DNA from: Zobellella maritima
Lineage (GTDB): Bacteria > Pseudomonadota > Gammaproteobacteria > Enterobacterales > Aeromonadaceae
Length of the DNA stretch: 64,000 bases
Reading direction: 5' to 3'
Assembly (NCBI RefSeq): GCF_003075035.1
Contig: NZ_QCZE01000003.1
Span: 1 to 64,000, forward strand
Of this stretch, positions 26,194-36,122 are shown piece by piece (position 1 is the stretch's first letter; each line of letters opens with the position of its first letter). The notes beneath the pieces were generated by a model. The model saw only the letters and a list, made by a program, of their open reading frames with translations, made no database searches and was not told where the DNA came from. The position numbers were made by a program, and so were the translations under genes.

Positions 26194-26856
26194 TTAATAC
26201 CCGTCGTTACGTAGTTTTACCTGACGTTGCAGGCTCATGGACAACGCCGGCTTCCTGGCATGGGAGGCGGTAATATCAACCTCGATGGCTCGCATGCCGG
26301 TCGCACTGCTGCCGGACACCAGCTCAAAACTCAAGCCGTCGATCAGCACCTCATCGTCCGACACCAGCTTGCTGCCGCTACTGCAGTCGCCGCTGCTCAG
26401 GGCCGCGCTGGTCGGTTCGTTATAGTTTGTTGTTACCTTCAGCACCTTATTGGCCGCATCATAGCCGTAGACTCGCACCACTGGTGTGGCGGGAGAAGTT
26501 TCGCTTTCCCAATACTTGATACGGATACAATGCGCGGCGCTGGCGCCCGATGCGACATAGAGATCATCCGCAACCGAAAAGACATATTTGGTCGACTTGG
26601 CCGAAGAAGGAGGCGTGCCCTGCGCCATATCTTCCGCCGCACTGGGATGGTAGCCCGCCCGCTGGAGATCACGGCTGATGATATCGCCCACCGCCTGCAT
26701 ATCCTGATTCAGCCGCGACAGCATCAGGGTGGTATTGCCCGAGACCACCACAGTGGTGAACAGGGAAATTCCCCCGGCCAACACCACCAGGCCAGCTACC
26801 AGCGACACCAGCATCTCCACCACCGAAAAGCCGGCACCTTTATTGCGACTCAGCAT
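26194..26856 (-). CDS. pilW: type IV pilus minor pilin PilW-like
   Basis: 220 residues. Leader MLSRNKGAG then FSVVEMLVSLVAGLVVLAGGI with Glu at +5, followed by the PilW signature LNQDMQAVGDIISRDLQRAGYHP. PilW is a minor pilin thought to form part of the complex that starts pilus assembly. A Cys pair (HCIRI; GDCSSGS) may form a disulfide. It overlaps fimT by 7 bases and is followed 1 base later by the pilX-like gene. Confidence 0.85.
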   Translation of the reverse strand: MLSRNKGAGFSVVEMLVSLVAGLVVLAGGISLFTTVVVSGNTTLMLSRLNQDMQAVGDIISRDLQRAGYHPSAAEDMAQGTPPSSAKSTKYVFSVADDLYVASGASAAHCIRIKYWESETSPATPVVRVYGYDAANKVLKVTTNYNEPTSAALSSGDCSSGSKLVSDDEVLIDGLSFELVSGSSATGMRAIEVDITASHARKPALSMSLQRQVKLRNDGY

Positions 26857-27347
26857 GCGGGCACTCCCAGCAAGTCACTATCTGAGCAGGTTCTGATAAT
26901 GCTGTTGTTCCAGGTTTTCACCAGCATGCTCTGGCTGCCGTTGGAGAGGGTGACATTGCCCGACGTCAGGGTATTCCTGCGTGGCTTGAAGGTCAGGTGA
27001 CCATAAGAGGAGGTCAGGGTTACCACCGGATAATGCTGGCTGTTCGTTGATTCAATGATTTCGTTGATACCGCCTGAACAGTCGCTTGAATCCACCAAAT
27101 CATTAATCTGGTAGCTCCAGTTGGCCGTGCCCGAGCCACTGAAGCACACGGTAATATCCTTGTTACGCTGCACAGCCTCGCTGCGCGCCAGCTGCAGATC
27201 CGCATAGATGGCCATGCCGGCGCTGCGCACCGTGTATTGCTGACGCAGGGTCTGAAAGCTGGGCACGGCGATCGACAGCAGCACGGCCAGCACCAGCATG
27301 CCGACCAGCAGCTCGATCAGAGTCAATCCCGATTGACTCTTTTTCAT
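26850..27347 (-). CDS. fimT: type IV pilus minor pilin FimT/GspH-like
   Basis: 165 residues. Leader MKKSQSG then LTLIELLVGMLVLAVLLSIAVPSF with Glu at +5; then the FimT/GspH-type segment MAIYADLQLARSEAVQRNKDI. C-terminal cysteines (RTCSDSDLLGVPAC) probably pair. ATG at 27347 follows GGGAGGGAGCC, a strong ribosome site, and removes a non-signal-like extension. It is the first gene of the minus-strand minor-pilin operon, facing away from pilE with about 90 bases between. Confidence 0.88.
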   Translation of the reverse strand: MKKSQSGLTLIELLVGMLVLAVLLSIAVPSFQTLRQQYTVRSAGMAIYADLQLARSEAVQRNKDITVCFSGSGTANWSYQINDLVDSSDCSGGINEIIESTNSQHYPVVTLTSSYGHLTFKPRRNTLTSGNVTLSNGSQSMLVKTWNNSIIRTCSDSDLLGVPAC

Positions 27348-27438
27348 CGGCTCCCTCCCTGTCCCCAAATTGTCCGGCGACGATACTCAATCGATACTAA
27401 GCTTGGTTCATATCGGGGCTTTAGACAAGGAATGTCAG

Positions 27439-27825
27439 ATGCAAAAGAGTACCGGTTTTACCCTGATAGAGCTGATGATAGTGGTCGCCATCATGGCCAT
27501 TCTGGCCTCCGTGGCCTATCCGTCCTTTTCCAGCTACCTGCTGAAAAGCAAGCGGGTGGAGGCGATACAGGCCCTCTATAGCATGCAACTGAAACAGGAG
27601 GAATGGCGCATCTCGAACCCCAGCTACACCAGCGCCGCCTCCAACCTGATCAACCCGACCAGCACGGCCGATTACACCTACAGCGCCACTGTCTCCGGCA
27701 GCAGCTATACGGTGACCGCCACCGCCAAGGGCAGCCAGCTGAATGACAAGGAAGGCGCCACCAGCTGCAGCCCCCTGACTCTGACCCGGAGCAACAGCAA
27801 GGCGCCGGCGGCCTGCTGGCAGTAA
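27439..27825 (+). CDS. pilE: type IV pilin PilE-like
   Basis: 128 residues. Short leader MQKSTG then FTLIELMIVVAIMAILASVAYP with Glu at +5 and the usual YPSFSSYLLKSKR region. The C-terminal disulfide loop runs from TSCSPLTLTR to APAACWQ, as in P. aeruginosa PilE. ATG at 27439 follows AAGGAA; the longer frame from 27370 is not signal-like. It is divergent from fimT and lies next to ispH, as in P. aeruginosa, though there all the minor pilin genes share one direction. Confidence 0.9.
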   Translation: MQKSTGFTLIELMIVVAIMAILASVAYPSFSSYLLKSKRVEAIQALYSMQLKQEEWRISNPSYTSAASNLINPTSTADYTYSATVSGSSYTVTATAKGSQLNDKEGATSCSPLTLTRSNSKAPAACWQ

Positions 27826-27936
27826 TCCCCATCCAGGTAACAGCACACAGATTACATAACTGATCTATTTGGTTGCTCTGCAAAGGCAGGGCAAAGGGAT
27901 TACTATGGCAACCAACCATCACGCCCGGGATACAAG

Positions 27937-27960
27937 AAGGCCCCCGATATCGGAGGCCTT
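27937..27960. terminator. hairpin terminator between pilE and ispH
   Basis: AAGGCC (27937-27942) and GGCCTT (27955-27960) flank the perfect palindrome CCGATATCGG (27944-27953), giving one long stem with a mismatch. It lies between convergent pilE and ispH. The T-rich CTT tracts are short, so it may be a modest terminator for either. Confidence 0.6.
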
Positions 27961-27984
27961 GTCTTCGGTCACTACACCCTTGGC

Positions 27985-28929
27985 TCAGGAAACCTGTTTG
28001 ACCTTCAGCTCGGCCGGCACCTCAAAGACAATATTCTCTTCCCGTCCCGGATGCTCGCTGACCGTCTTGCCACCCAGGCACTGCAGATGGGCGATCACTT
28101 CCTGCACCAGCACCTCAGGGGCCGAGGCGCCGGCGGTGACCCCCACCTGGCCGGCATCGGCCAGCCAGTTCGGATCGATCATCTCCACACAGTCGATTAG
28201 GTAGGCACGGGTGCCTATCTTCTCGGCCAGCTCGCGCAGCCGGTTGGAATTCGAGGAATTCTTGGAGCCAACCACCAGCAGCAGATCCACCTTGGCGGCC
28301 AGCTCACGTACCGCGTCCTGACGGTTCTGGGTGGCGTAGCAGATATCATCCTTGCGCGGCCCTTCGATCGTGGGGAAACGTGCCCGCAGCGCGTCGATCA
28401 CCTCGGAGGTTTCGTCCACGCTCAGGGTGGTCTGGGTCACGAAAGTCAGGTTCTCGGTATTTTTCACCCGCAACTTGGCCACATCGTCCGGGTTTTCGAC
28501 CAGATACATGCCGCCCTCGGCGCTTTCATACTGGCCCATGGTACCTTCTACCTCCGGGTGACCCGCATGGCCGATCAGTATGGTTTCTATGCCTTTCTTG
28601 CTGGCCCTGTGCACTTCCATATGCACCTTGGTCACCAGCGGGCAGGTGGCGTCAAACACCTTCAGCTCGCGCCGCTTGGCCTCTTCACGCACCGCTTTGG
28701 AAACCCCATGGGCGGAGAAGATCACGATATTACCGTCCGGCACCTGCTCCAGTTCGTCCACAAACACCGCACCCGCATCCTTCAGCTTATTCACCACATA
28801 GCGGTTGTGCACCACTTCATGGCGCACATAGATGGGGGCACCGAACTTCTCCAGGGCGCTTTCAACGATGCTGATGGCCCGATCGACGCCGGCACAAAAG
28901 CCTCTGGGGTTGGCGAGTAAGATATTCAT
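27985..28929 (-). CDS. ispH: 4-hydroxy-3-methylbut-2-enyl diphosphate reductase
   Basis: A 314-residue iron-sulfur enzyme, the last step of the MEP isoprenoid pathway, yielding IPP and DMAPP. Cluster cysteines are Cys12 ([11 protein letters not shown]), one in [11 protein letters not shown] and one in [11 protein letters not shown]. The start at 28929 ([14 protein letters not shown]) matches the family; the longer frame crosses into fkpB. It begins 1 base after the fkpB stop and is the last gene of ribF-ileS-lspA-fkpB-ispH. Confidence 0.98.
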   Translation of the reverse strand: MNILLANPRGFCAGVDRAISIVESALEKFGAPIYVRHEVVHNRYVVNKLKDAGAVFVDELEQVPDGNIVIFSAHGVSKAVREEAKRRELKVFDATCPLVTKVHMEVHRASKKGIETILIGHAGHPEVEGTMGQYESAEGGMYLVENPDDVAKLRVKNTENLTFVTQTTLSVDETSEVIDALRARFPTIEGPRKDDICYATQNRQDAVRELAAKVDLLLVVGSKNSSNSNRLRELAEKIGTRAYLIDCVEMIDPNWLADAGQVGVTAGASAPEVLVQEVIAHLQCLGGKTVSEHPGREENIVFEVPAELKVKQVS

Positions 28930-28930
28930 G

Positions 28931-29377
28931 TCAGGCTCCGTCTTGCTCAACGGCAAGGATCTCAACTTCAAAGGTCACATTATGGCCGGCCAGCGGGTGG
29001 TTAAAATCGACGGTGACCGAATCGCCGGCCACAGCCCGAATGATCCCCGGCATTTCGGCACCGTTGGGCTGGGTAAAGGACAGAATGGCCCCTTCTTCCA
29101 GTTCCAGATCGGCGGCAAAACGGCTGCGTTCCATATGGTGGATATTGTTGGGATTGACCGGGCCGAAGGCATCATCCGGGCCCAGCTCGAAACTGGTCTT
29201 GGTCCCTTCTTCCAGTCCCAACAGGCAGGCCTCGAAGCTGGGGGTCAGGCTGCCATCCCCCATCTGCAGCCTGGCCGGCTTGCCGTGCAGCTGGGTGCTG
29301 TCGGCCACCGAGCCGTCTTCCAGCTTGATGGTGAAATGAAACAGCACCCGGCTGTCCGCGGCAATTTGCTTGCTCAT
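28931..29377 (-). CDS. fkpB: FKBP-type peptidyl-prolyl isomerase FkpB (SlpA)
   Basis: 148 residues of the SlyD/FkpB class of prolyl isomerase: [35 protein letters not shown] and an inserted flap region with [16 protein letters not shown]. It lacks SlyD's His/Cys-rich tail, so it is FkpB-type. It may assist folding in the cytoplasm. Its ATG overlaps the lspA stop (ATGA). Confidence 0.93.
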   Translation of the reverse strand: MSKQIAADSRVLFHFTIKLEDGSVADSTQLHGKPARLQMGDGSLTPSFEACLLGLEEGTKTSFELGPDDAFGPVNPNNIHHMERSRFAADLELEEGAILSFTQPNGAEMPGIIRAVAGDSVTVDFNHPLAGHNVTFEVEILAVEQDGA

Positions 29378-29862
29378 TGGGGGGTATCCTTCTTGAAACT
29401 GTCGATAATAATCATGGCCGCGCCCACAAAGATAAAGCTGTCGGCCAGATTAAAGGCGGGCCAGTGCCAGTTGCCCACATAGAAATCCAGAAAATCAACC
29501 ACGTGACCCAGTGCCAATCGGTCGATCACATTGCCGAGGGCACCGCCGATGATCAGCGCATAGGCTGCCGGCAGCCAGCGGGCTGACTTGGGCGCTTTAT
29601 ACATCCAGATACTGAGCATAATGGTCACGGCACCCGCCAGACCGGCAAAAAACCAGCGCTGCCAGCCGTCCTGATCGGCCAGGAAGCTGAACGCCGCACC
29701 GGGGTTATAGACGTGCACCAGGTTGAAGAAGGGGGCGAGTTGCACCCCCGGATAACCATAGTCCAGGTAATTGACCGTCAACCATTTGCTCAGCTGATCG
29801 AGCAGGATAGCCACCAGGGCCAGCCACCACCAGCGCAGGCCGCTGTTAAACACGGCTTTCAT
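29374..29862 (-). CDS. lspA: lipoprotein signal peptidase II
   Basis: 162-residue aspartic membrane protease with four transmembrane helices. It removes the signal peptide of lipidated prolipoproteins such as BamD. Catalytic Asp residues are in NVIDRLALGHVVDFLDF and FNLADSFI. The start at 29862 ([13 protein letters not shown]) overlaps the ileS stop by 3 bases (ATGA), which fixes the choice. Confidence 0.96.
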   Translation of the reverse strand: MKAVFNSGLRWWWLALVAILLDQLSKWLTVNYLDYGYPGVQLAPFFNLVHVYNPGAAFSFLADQDGWQRWFFAGLAGAVTIMLSIWMYKAPKSARWLPAAYALIIGGALGNVIDRLALGHVVDFLDFYVGNWHWPAFNLADSFIFVGAAMIIIDSFKKDTPQ

Positions 29863-32687
29863 CAGGCAAAACGGCGAACTTCGCCGTCTCCGGCCACATT
29901 GGAGACGCAACGGCCGCAGATGCCGTCATGATCCGCATGGCTGCCCACATCATCCACATGATGCCAGCAACGACCGCACTTGGCCGCTTCGCTCTTGGCT
30001 ACCCGTAGCTTGAGGCCGGCCAGTTCGGTATCGGCGGCACCCTCGGCCTCGGCCAACGGACGTACCGCCGCCCTGGAGGTGAGGATCACAAAACGCAGTT
30101 CGTCACCCAGCCTGGCCAGTGCCGAGCTCAACGCTTCATCGGCAAACAGGGTGACATCGGCTTCCAGCGCGGCGCCGATCACCTTGTCGTTACGGGCACT
30201 CTCCAGCGCCTTGTTGACCGCCTGACGCACCTTGAGCAGCTCGGCCCAACAGCCATCATTGAGGGCTTCGCCTTCGGCCAGGCCGAACAGACCCTGGTAC
30301 CATTCCTGGGTAAACACAAAGGTGTCCCGTTCTCCGGGCAGCTGCGCCCAGATCTCGTCGGCGGTAAAGCTCATAATCGGCGCCATCCAGCGCACCAGGG
30401 CTTCGGCAATATGGTAGAGCGCGGTCTGGCAGGAACGGCGGGCCAGGCCATCGGCCTTGGCGGTATACTGGCGGTCCTTGATCACATCCAGATAGAAGGA
30501 GCCCATCTCCACCGAGCAAAACTGCATCAGCTTCTGGGTCACCTGATGGAAATTGTACTCGTCATAGGCCTTGGTTATGTCCTGCTGAATGGCTCTGGCC
30601 CGGCCCACAGCCCAACGGTCGATAACCACCATATCGGCGGGTGCCACCATATCGGTGGCCGGGTTGAAGCCGTTCAGGTTGGCCAGCAGGAAACGGGCGG
30701 TGTTGCGGATCCGCCGATAGGCATCGGCGGAGCGCTTGAGGATCTCGTCGGACACCGTCATCTCGCCGGAATAGTCGGTACTCGCCACCCATAGGCGCAG
30801 GATGTCGGCTCCCAGCTTGTTCATCACTTCCTGGGGGCTGACCACGTTACCGACCGACTTGGACATCTTGCGGCCCTGACCATCGACGGTAAAACCATGA
30901 GTCAGCACCTGACGGTAGGGCGCATGGCCCTTCATGGCGGTAGAGATCATCAGCGAGGACATGAACCAGCCCCTGTGCTGATCCGAGCCTTCCAGATACA
31001 TGTCCGCCGGATGGTCCTGAAACTCGGGCCGCGCATCGACCACCGAGGAATGGGTCGAGCCCGAGTCGAACCACACATCCAGGGTGTCGAGCACCTTTTC
31101 GTACTGGTCGGCCTCGGCCCCCAGCAGCTCGGCGGGGTCCAGGTCCCACCAGGCCTGGATACCGGCCTGCTCCACCCGTTGGGCGACGGCTTCCATCAGC
31201 TCGGTGGCACGGGGATGCAGGGCCTGGGTTTCCTTGTGCACGAACAGGGCGATGGGCACACCCCAGGTACGCTGACGGGAAATACACCAGTCCGGGCGGT
31301 TTTCCACCATGGCCTCGATGCGATTCTGGCCCCATTCGGGTACCCACTGCACCTTGCGTATTTCGTCCAGCGCCTGACCGCGCAGACCGGCCTGCTCCAT
31401 GCTGATAAACCACTGGGGTGTGGCACGGAAAATGATTGGTGTCTTGTGACGCCAGCAATGGGGGTAGGAATGGGTATAGGCCTCGTGGTGCAGTAAGGCG
31501 CCACGCTCCTTGAGTACCTCGACCACCGCATTGTTGGCCTTGAACACATGCTGGCCGGCAAACAAGGGAGTATCGGACAGATAAACGCCGTTGCCGCCGA
31601 CCGGGTTGGCCACTTCCAGACCGTATTGCTGACCGACCACGAAGTCTTCCTGACCATGACCGGGGGCGGTATGCACGGCGCCGGTGCCCGAGTCGGTGGT
31701 GACATGCTCGCCCAGGATGGCCGGCACATCAAACTCGTAGAAAGGATGCTGAAAACGCTTCAGCTCCAGACGAGCCCCCTGGCAGTAACCCAGGTTGTGA
31801 TAATGGCTGATACCGGCGCGGTCCATCACGTCCTTGACCAAATCGGCGGCCAGGATAAGACGCTCGGGGTGTTCGCCTTCCACCTGCACCAAAGCATAAT
31901 TGAGCTCCGCATGCAGTGCCACCGCCCGGTTGGCGGGCAGGGTCCAGGGGGTAGTGGTCCAGATCACCGCAGACACGGGGCCATGGCCCGTATGTTGTTC
32001 GGCACAGTCGAAGCTGGCAACCACGGCGGCTTCGTCCACCGCCTGGAAACGCACATCGATGGCGGGCGATCGCTTGTCCTCATATTCCACTTCCGCTTCG
32101 GCCAGGGCCGAGCCACAGTCGGTACACCAGTGCACCGGCTTGGAGCCCTTGTGCAGATGACCATTATCGATGATTTTGGCCAGCGAGCGGATGATGTTGG
32201 CCTCGGTATCGAAGTTCATGGTGAGGTAGGGGTTGTCCCAGTCACCCAGTACGCCCAGGCGGATAAAATCGGCCTTCTGGGCTGCTATCTGCTCCTTGGC
32301 GTAGGCGCGGCAGGCCTCGCGGAACTCGGCGGCCGACACCTTCACGCCCGGCTTGCCGACCTTGCCTTCGACCTTCAGCTCAATGGGCAGGCCATGGCAG
32401 TCCCAGCCCGGAATATAGGGGGAGTCGTAGCCGGCCAGGCCCTTGGATTTAACGATGATATCTTTGAGGATCTTGTTGACCGAGTGACCGATGTGAATAT
32501 TGCCGTTGGCGTAGGGAGGGCCATCGTGCAGGATAAACGGCTTTTTGCCGGCCTTGGCACTGCGTACCGCGCCGTACAGGTCCTGCTCATACCAGCGCTT
32601 GAGCATCTCCGGCTCGCGCTGAGCCAGGTTGCCGCGCATGGGAAACTGCGTTTCGGGCAAATTCAGGGTATTTTTATAGTCGCTCAT
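29862..32687 (-). CDS. ileS: isoleucyl-tRNA synthetase
   Basis: A 941-residue class I synthetase (E. coli: 938). HIGH motif in [11 protein letters not shown] (about residue 65), KMSKS in [10 protein letters not shown] (about 605), a CP1 editing domain between them, and a C-terminal zinc site [12 protein letters not shown] with CGRC near the end. It charges tRNA-Ile and edits valine. It lies 5 bases downstream of ribF. Confidence 0.99.
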   Translation of the reverse strand: MSDYKNTLNLPETQFPMRGNLAQREPEMLKRWYEQDLYGAVRSAKAGKKPFILHDGPPYANGNIHIGHSVNKILKDIIVKSKGLAGYDSPYIPGWDCHGLPIELKVEGKVGKPGVKVSAAEFREACRAYAKEQIAAQKADFIRLGVLGDWDNPYLTMNFDTEANIIRSLAKIIDNGHLHKGSKPVHWCTDCGSALAEAEVEYEDKRSPAIDVRFQAVDEAAVVASFDCAEQHTGHGPVSAVIWTTTPWTLPANRAVALHAELNYALVQVEGEHPERLILAADLVKDVMDRAGISHYHNLGYCQGARLELKRFQHPFYEFDVPAILGEHVTTDSGTGAVHTAPGHGQEDFVVGQQYGLEVANPVGGNGVYLSDTPLFAGQHVFKANNAVVEVLKERGALLHHEAYTHSYPHCWRHKTPIIFRATPQWFISMEQAGLRGQALDEIRKVQWVPEWGQNRIEAMVENRPDWCISRQRTWGVPIALFVHKETQALHPRATELMEAVAQRVEQAGIQAWWDLDPAELLGAEADQYEKVLDTLDVWFDSGSTHSSVVDARPEFQDHPADMYLEGSDQHRGWFMSSLMISTAMKGHAPYRQVLTHGFTVDGQGRKMSKSVGNVVSPQEVMNKLGADILRLWVASTDYSGEMTVSDEILKRSADAYRRIRNTARFLLANLNGFNPATDMVAPADMVVIDRWAVGRARAIQQDITKAYDEYNFHQVTQKLMQFCSVEMGSFYLDVIKDRQYTAKADGLARRSCQTALYHIAEALVRWMAPIMSFTADEIWAQLPGERDTFVFTQEWYQGLFGLAEGEALNDGCWAELLKVRQAVNKALESARNDKVIGAALEADVTLFADEALSSALARLGDELRFVILTSRAAVRPLAEAEGAADTELAGLKLRVAKSEAAKCGRCWHHVDDVGSHADHDGICGRCVSNVAGDGEVRRFA

Positions 32688-32692
32688 GGATC

Positions 32693-33643
32693 CTACATTC
32701 CGTCCTGTTCTGACACGGTCAGCCCGAATAGTCGTCGGGCGGCAATCGCATCACGTTGAATCTGCTCCTTTAACAACGCAAAGGAAGCGAATTTTTGCTC
32801 ATTCCGCAATTTATGGCGGAGTTCTACTTCCACCTGTTGGCCATACAGATCGCCTGTAAAATCAAACAGGTGGACTTCCAGCTGGGGATGTGTGCCGCTG
32901 ATGGTCGGCCTGTGGCCCACATTGGCCACACCGGGATAACAGCGCCCCCCCGCTACCTTCATCTCCACCGCATAGACGCCGGACACCGGTACCACCTGGC
33001 GCTTGAGCGCCACATTGGCGGTGGGGAAACCAATGGTTCGCCCCAGCTTGTTGCCGTGGGCGACCCGGCCGTACAGGCTGAAGGGCCGCCCCAGCATGCG
33101 TTCGGCCTCTTTCAACTGATCCCGTGCCAGGGCTTCGCGGATCAGGGTACTGCTCACCCGCTGACTGTTCAGGCACCAGCTCTGGGTACTGACCACCTCG
33201 AAGTCAAAGGCGCGCCCCGCGCGGGTCAGCAGTTCAAAATCGCCGCCCCTGTCCCTGCCGAAACGAAAGTCATCGCCCACCACCAGGAAACGCACCCCCA
33301 ACTTGTCGACCAGCAGACCACGAATAAATTCATCGGGCGATTGGGCGGCAAAGGCGGCATTGAAACGCACACACAACAGGCGATCGATACCCAGCCTGGC
33401 CAGTTGCAGGTATTTTTCCCGCAGCCGGGTCAGCCGGGACGGTGATGCCTTACCTGAAAACACTTCCTGGGGCTGGGGTTCAAACACCATAACACAGGCA
33501 GGCACCCCCAGGCGCCTGGCCTGTTCGGTCAGCCGACCCAGCACAGCCTGATGGCCCAGGTGTACCCCATCAAAGTTACCGATGGTAAGCACACAGCCAC
33601 TGTGCCAGGGCTTTACATTATGTATGCCGCGAATAAGCTCCAT
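32693..33643 (-). CDS. ribF: bifunctional riboflavin kinase / FAD synthetase
   Basis: 316 residues. The N-terminal FAD synthetase domain has [16 protein letters not shown] and a [12 protein letters not shown] motif; the C-terminal kinase domain has [18 protein letters not shown] and the conserved [12 protein letters not shown]. It converts riboflavin to FMN and FAD, cofactors needed by several flavoproteins in this window (Fpr, Etf, acyl-CoA dehydrogenases). It lies between murJ and ileS on the same strand. Confidence 0.97.
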   Translation of the reverse strand: MELIRGIHNVKPWHSGCVLTIGNFDGVHLGHQAVLGRLTEQARRLGVPACVMVFEPQPQEVFSGKASPSRLTRLREKYLQLARLGIDRLLCVRFNAAFAAQSPDEFIRGLLVDKLGVRFLVVGDDFRFGRDRGGDFELLTRAGRAFDFEVVSTQSWCLNSQRVSSTLIREALARDQLKEAERMLGRPFSLYGRVAHGNKLGRTIGFPTANVALKRQVVPVSGVYAVEMKVAGGRCYPGVANVGHRPTISGTHPQLEVHLFDFTGDLYGQQVEVELRHKLRNEQKFASFALLKEQIQRDAIAARRLFGLTVSEQDGM

Positions 33644-33710
33644 AAATCTCGCTCAAGGCCCCTGCAAATCGGCGGATTATACATCAGCAGGTCCACAGGA
33701 TCAGCCTTTG

Positions 33711-35267
33711 CTACAAGGTTTTAAAATCCCTGGCCCGCACCCCGACCAACAGCAACACGATACCATAGCAAACCGCACCGGCCAGAATATAACCCAGCAG
33801 ATGCAGGCTGCTTGTCAGCAGGCTCCACTGGGCCCACTGGGTCAGTGCCGGTGACAGCCAGGCCAGCAGTCCCGCCATGGCCAGCCCCGCCAGCACCACC
33901 TTCAGGGTAAACAGGCCGGTTTGCCGGCTGGGGCTGTATATCTTGCGTCGATGCAGACCATAGGCCAGCAGGCCGGCATTGAGTATCCCCGACAGCGCGG
34001 TCGCCAGGGCCAGGCCAACGTAGCCCAGGGGAAAGATCAGGATGGCGTTGAATACCATATTGGCCACCATGGCGATAATACCAAACCGGACCGGGGTACG
34101 GGTGTCCTGACGGGCGTAATACCCCGGCGCCAGCACCTTGATCAGCATAAAGGCCTGCAATCCCAGGCCATAGGCCAGCAGGCTGCGCCCCGCCGCCGCA
34201 ACCTCGGTAATACCAAACTCCCCGCGCATAAACAATACCCGCAACATGGGCTCACTCAATACCAGCAGCCCCAGCATGGCGGGAAACCCCATCAGCAGCA
34301 CCATACGTACCCCCCAGTCCATGGTGCTGGCGAAGCCGTCATGGGACTCATCGACGTGACGTTTCGACAGTGCCGGCAGGATCACGGTGGCGATGGCGAT
34401 GCCGAACAGCCCCAGGGGGAACTCCAGCAGCCGATCGGAATAATACAGGTAACTGATGGCGCCGGTGGCCAGGAAGGAGGCCAGCATGGTATCGAACAGC
34501 AGGTTGACCTGGCTGACCGAAACCCCGAACAGGGCCGGAATCATCAGGGTCCGGATTTTCACCACGCCGGGGTGGTGCCAGGCCCAGCGCGGCCGCACTA
34601 CCAGCTTGAGCCGGGCAAGAAACGGAAACTGGAACAGGAACTGGATCGCACCGCCGACAAAGACGCCGATGGCCAGGCCCAGCTCTGGCTGCGCCATGTT
34701 CGGCGACAGCCAAAGTGCCGCTGCGATCAGGGCAACATTGAGAAACACCGGCGTAAAGGAGGAAGCGGCGAACTTGCCATAGGTATTCAGTACGGCGCCG
34801 GCCATGGCGGTAAAGGTGATAAACCACAGATAGGGGAAGGTGATTTTCAGCAACAGGGAAGCCAGCTCAAACTTGTGCGCCTCCGGTCCGTCACTCAGCC
34901 ATTCCATAAACCAGCCAGCCCCGAACAGCATGGTCAACACGGAAGAGCCCAGAACCCCCACCAGGGTCACCAGGGTCACGATCAACCCCAGGGTACCGGA
35001 CACCACGGCCAGCAGGTCCTGGGTGTCTTTAATAGAGCCGGTCTGCTTGTATTCGGTCATCACCGGCACGAAGGCCTGGTTGAAGGCCCCTTCGGCAAAC
35101 AAGCGGCGCAGGAAGTTGGGAATACGGTTGGCAAAGAAGAAGACATCCGCCGCCGCCCCCGCCCCCATCAAGTTGGCAATCACCACATCACGCACCAGTC
35201 CCAACACCCGGGAAACCAGCGTCATAGCGGACACTATCAGTCCGGATCGCAAAAGCGCCTTACTCAA
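33711..35267 (-). CDS. murJ: lipid II flippase MurJ
   Basis: A 518-residue MOP-superfamily membrane protein with about 14 helices that moves lipid II across the inner membrane for peptidoglycan synthesis. The N-terminus GLIVSAMTLVSRVLGLVRDVVIA and FFFANRIPNFLRRLFAEGAFNQAFVPVM are signature regions. It is divergent from rpsT; the rpsT-murJ-ribF-ileS order is found in Pseudomonas. Confidence 0.97.
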   Translation of the reverse strand: MSKALLRSGLIVSAMTLVSRVLGLVRDVVIANLMGAGAAADVFFFANRIPNFLRRLFAEGAFNQAFVPVMTEYKQTGSIKDTQDLLAVVSGTLGLIVTLVTLVGVLGSSVLTMLFGAGWFMEWLSDGPEAHKFELASLLLKITFPYLWFITFTAMAGAVLNTYGKFAASSFTPVFLNVALIAAALWLSPNMAQPELGLAIGVFVGGAIQFLFQFPFLARLKLVVRPRWAWHHPGVVKIRTLMIPALFGVSVSQVNLLFDTMLASFLATGAISYLYYSDRLLEFPLGLFGIAIATVILPALSKRHVDESHDGFASTMDWGVRMVLLMGFPAMLGLLVLSEPMLRVLFMRGEFGITEVAAAGRSLLAYGLGLQAFMLIKVLAPGYYARQDTRTPVRFGIIAMVANMVFNAILIFPLGYVGLALATALSGILNAGLLAYGLHRRKIYSPSRQTGLFTLKVVLAGLAMAGLLAWLSPALTQWAQWSLLTSSLHLLGYILAGAVCYGIVLLLVGVRARDFKTL

Positions 35268-35385
35268 AATGAAAACCTCGTGGCAAGAAAATTGCTGAAA
35301 GCAGGCGAATGCTGCTAGAATCGGCCGACAGTTTAACCCCCTCCCCGTGCCTTGTCACAGGGCGGTGTTTATTTGCACAAATCAA

Positions 35386-35414
35386 TTGACAATCAGCGGT
35401 GAAAAAGGCATATT
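35386..35414 (+). promoter_or_regulatory. sigma-70 promoter of rpsT
   Basis: -35 TTGACA (35386-35391, perfect), a 17-base spacer and -10 CATATT (35409-35414), about 50 bases before the rpsT start. Confidence 0.8.
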
Positions 35415-35462
35415 CCTCGGCCTTTTAAGAACACTCGCTAAGACAGTTTTAGGAGTTTTACC

Positions 35463-35723
35463 TTGGCTAACATTAAATCTGCTAAGAAACGCGCGCTTCA
35501 AGCAGAGAAACGTCGTAAGCACAACGCCAGCCGCCGCTCTATGGTGCGTACCTACGTCAAGAAAGTCGTAGCTGCCATCGCCAGCGGTGACAAAGCAAAC
35601 GCTCAAAAAGCTTTCGATGCAGCTCAGCCTCTGCTGGATCGCATGGCTACCAAAGGCCTGATCCACAAGAACAAAGCTGCTCGTCACAAGAGCCGTCTGA
35701 ACGCACAGATCAAAGCCCTGTAA
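35463..35723 (+). CDS. rpsT: 30S ribosomal protein bS20
   Basis: 86 residues, full length: a basic helical protein ([20 protein letters not shown]) that binds 16S rRNA. It starts with TTG at 35463, preceded by AGGAG; E. coli rpsT also starts with UUG, where the weak start is part of autoregulation, so the same may hold here. It is a single gene with its own promoter and terminator. Confidence 0.97.
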   Translation: MANIKSAKKRALQAEKRRKHNASRRSMVRTYVKKVVAAIASGDKANAQKAFDAAQPLLDRMATKGLIHKNKAARHKSRLNAQIKAL

Positions 35724-35746
35724 CAGCGCTTGATCGGCTGCGAACG

Positions 35747-35772
35747 AAAAAACCGGCTCAGGCCGGTTTTTT
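35747..35772 (+). terminator. intrinsic terminator of rpsT
   Basis: Perfect 11-base arms AAAAAACCGGC (35747-35757) and GCCGGTTTTTT (35762-35772) around TCAG; A-run and T-run let it serve the convergent hlyU-like gene too. Confidence 0.93.
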
Positions 35773-35797
35773 ATTGTCTACCATTCGCCGCTAGCCG

Positions 35798-36100
35798 CTA
35801 CGGCTTGCAGTACAGCCTGTGCAGTAGGGCAATCAGCTCCCGCACCTCATCGCTTTGCAGCGAATAATAGACTGTCTGCGCCTCCTTACGGGTACGTACC
35901 AGCCGATCGTTGCGCAAGATGGCCAGGTGCTGTGACAAGGCCGACTGGCTCAGTCCCAGATGCAGGTTCATTTCGCCGACCGACAGCTCCTTATCAAGCA
36001 GATGGCACAGGATAAACAGCCGTCGCTCGTTGGCCAGTGCCTTCAACAGCCGGACCGCATCGGCTGCATTGGCTTCCATTTTCTCGATATCAACCGCCAT
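35798..36100 (-). CDS. hlyU: HlyU-like ArsR/SmtB family transcriptional regulator
   Basis: 100 residues with a winged helix-turn-helix: LLKALANERRLFILCHLL, then LSVGEMNLHLGLSQSALSQHLAILRNDRLVRTR as recognition region. It closely matches Vibrio HlyU (LANERRL, QSALSQHL, TRKEAQTVYY, LLHRLYC). Cys32 and Cys98 occupy the two positions used for redox or persulfide sensing in HlyU, BigR and SqrR. No metal-site His/Cys cluster is seen. ATG 36100 best matches the family; ATG 36112 is possible. It starts just past the nhaR stop. Its target genes are not in this window. Confidence 0.85.
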   Translation of the reverse strand: MAVDIEKMEANAADAVRLLKALANERRLFILCHLLDKELSVGEMNLHLGLSQSALSQHLAILRNDRLVRTRKEAQTVYYSLQSDEVRELIALLHRLYCKP

Positions 36101-36122
36101 TACCCTATCCATAGTACTACCG

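Noticed and set aside
33921-35318. A 465-codon frame opposite to murJ, rich in Gln, His and Gly
   Set aside because: The residue composition is typical of the reverse strand of a high-GC membrane protein gene; no ribosome site or domain is seen. Similar long frames opposite ileS, ffh, mmsA and ivdC are rejected for the same reason.
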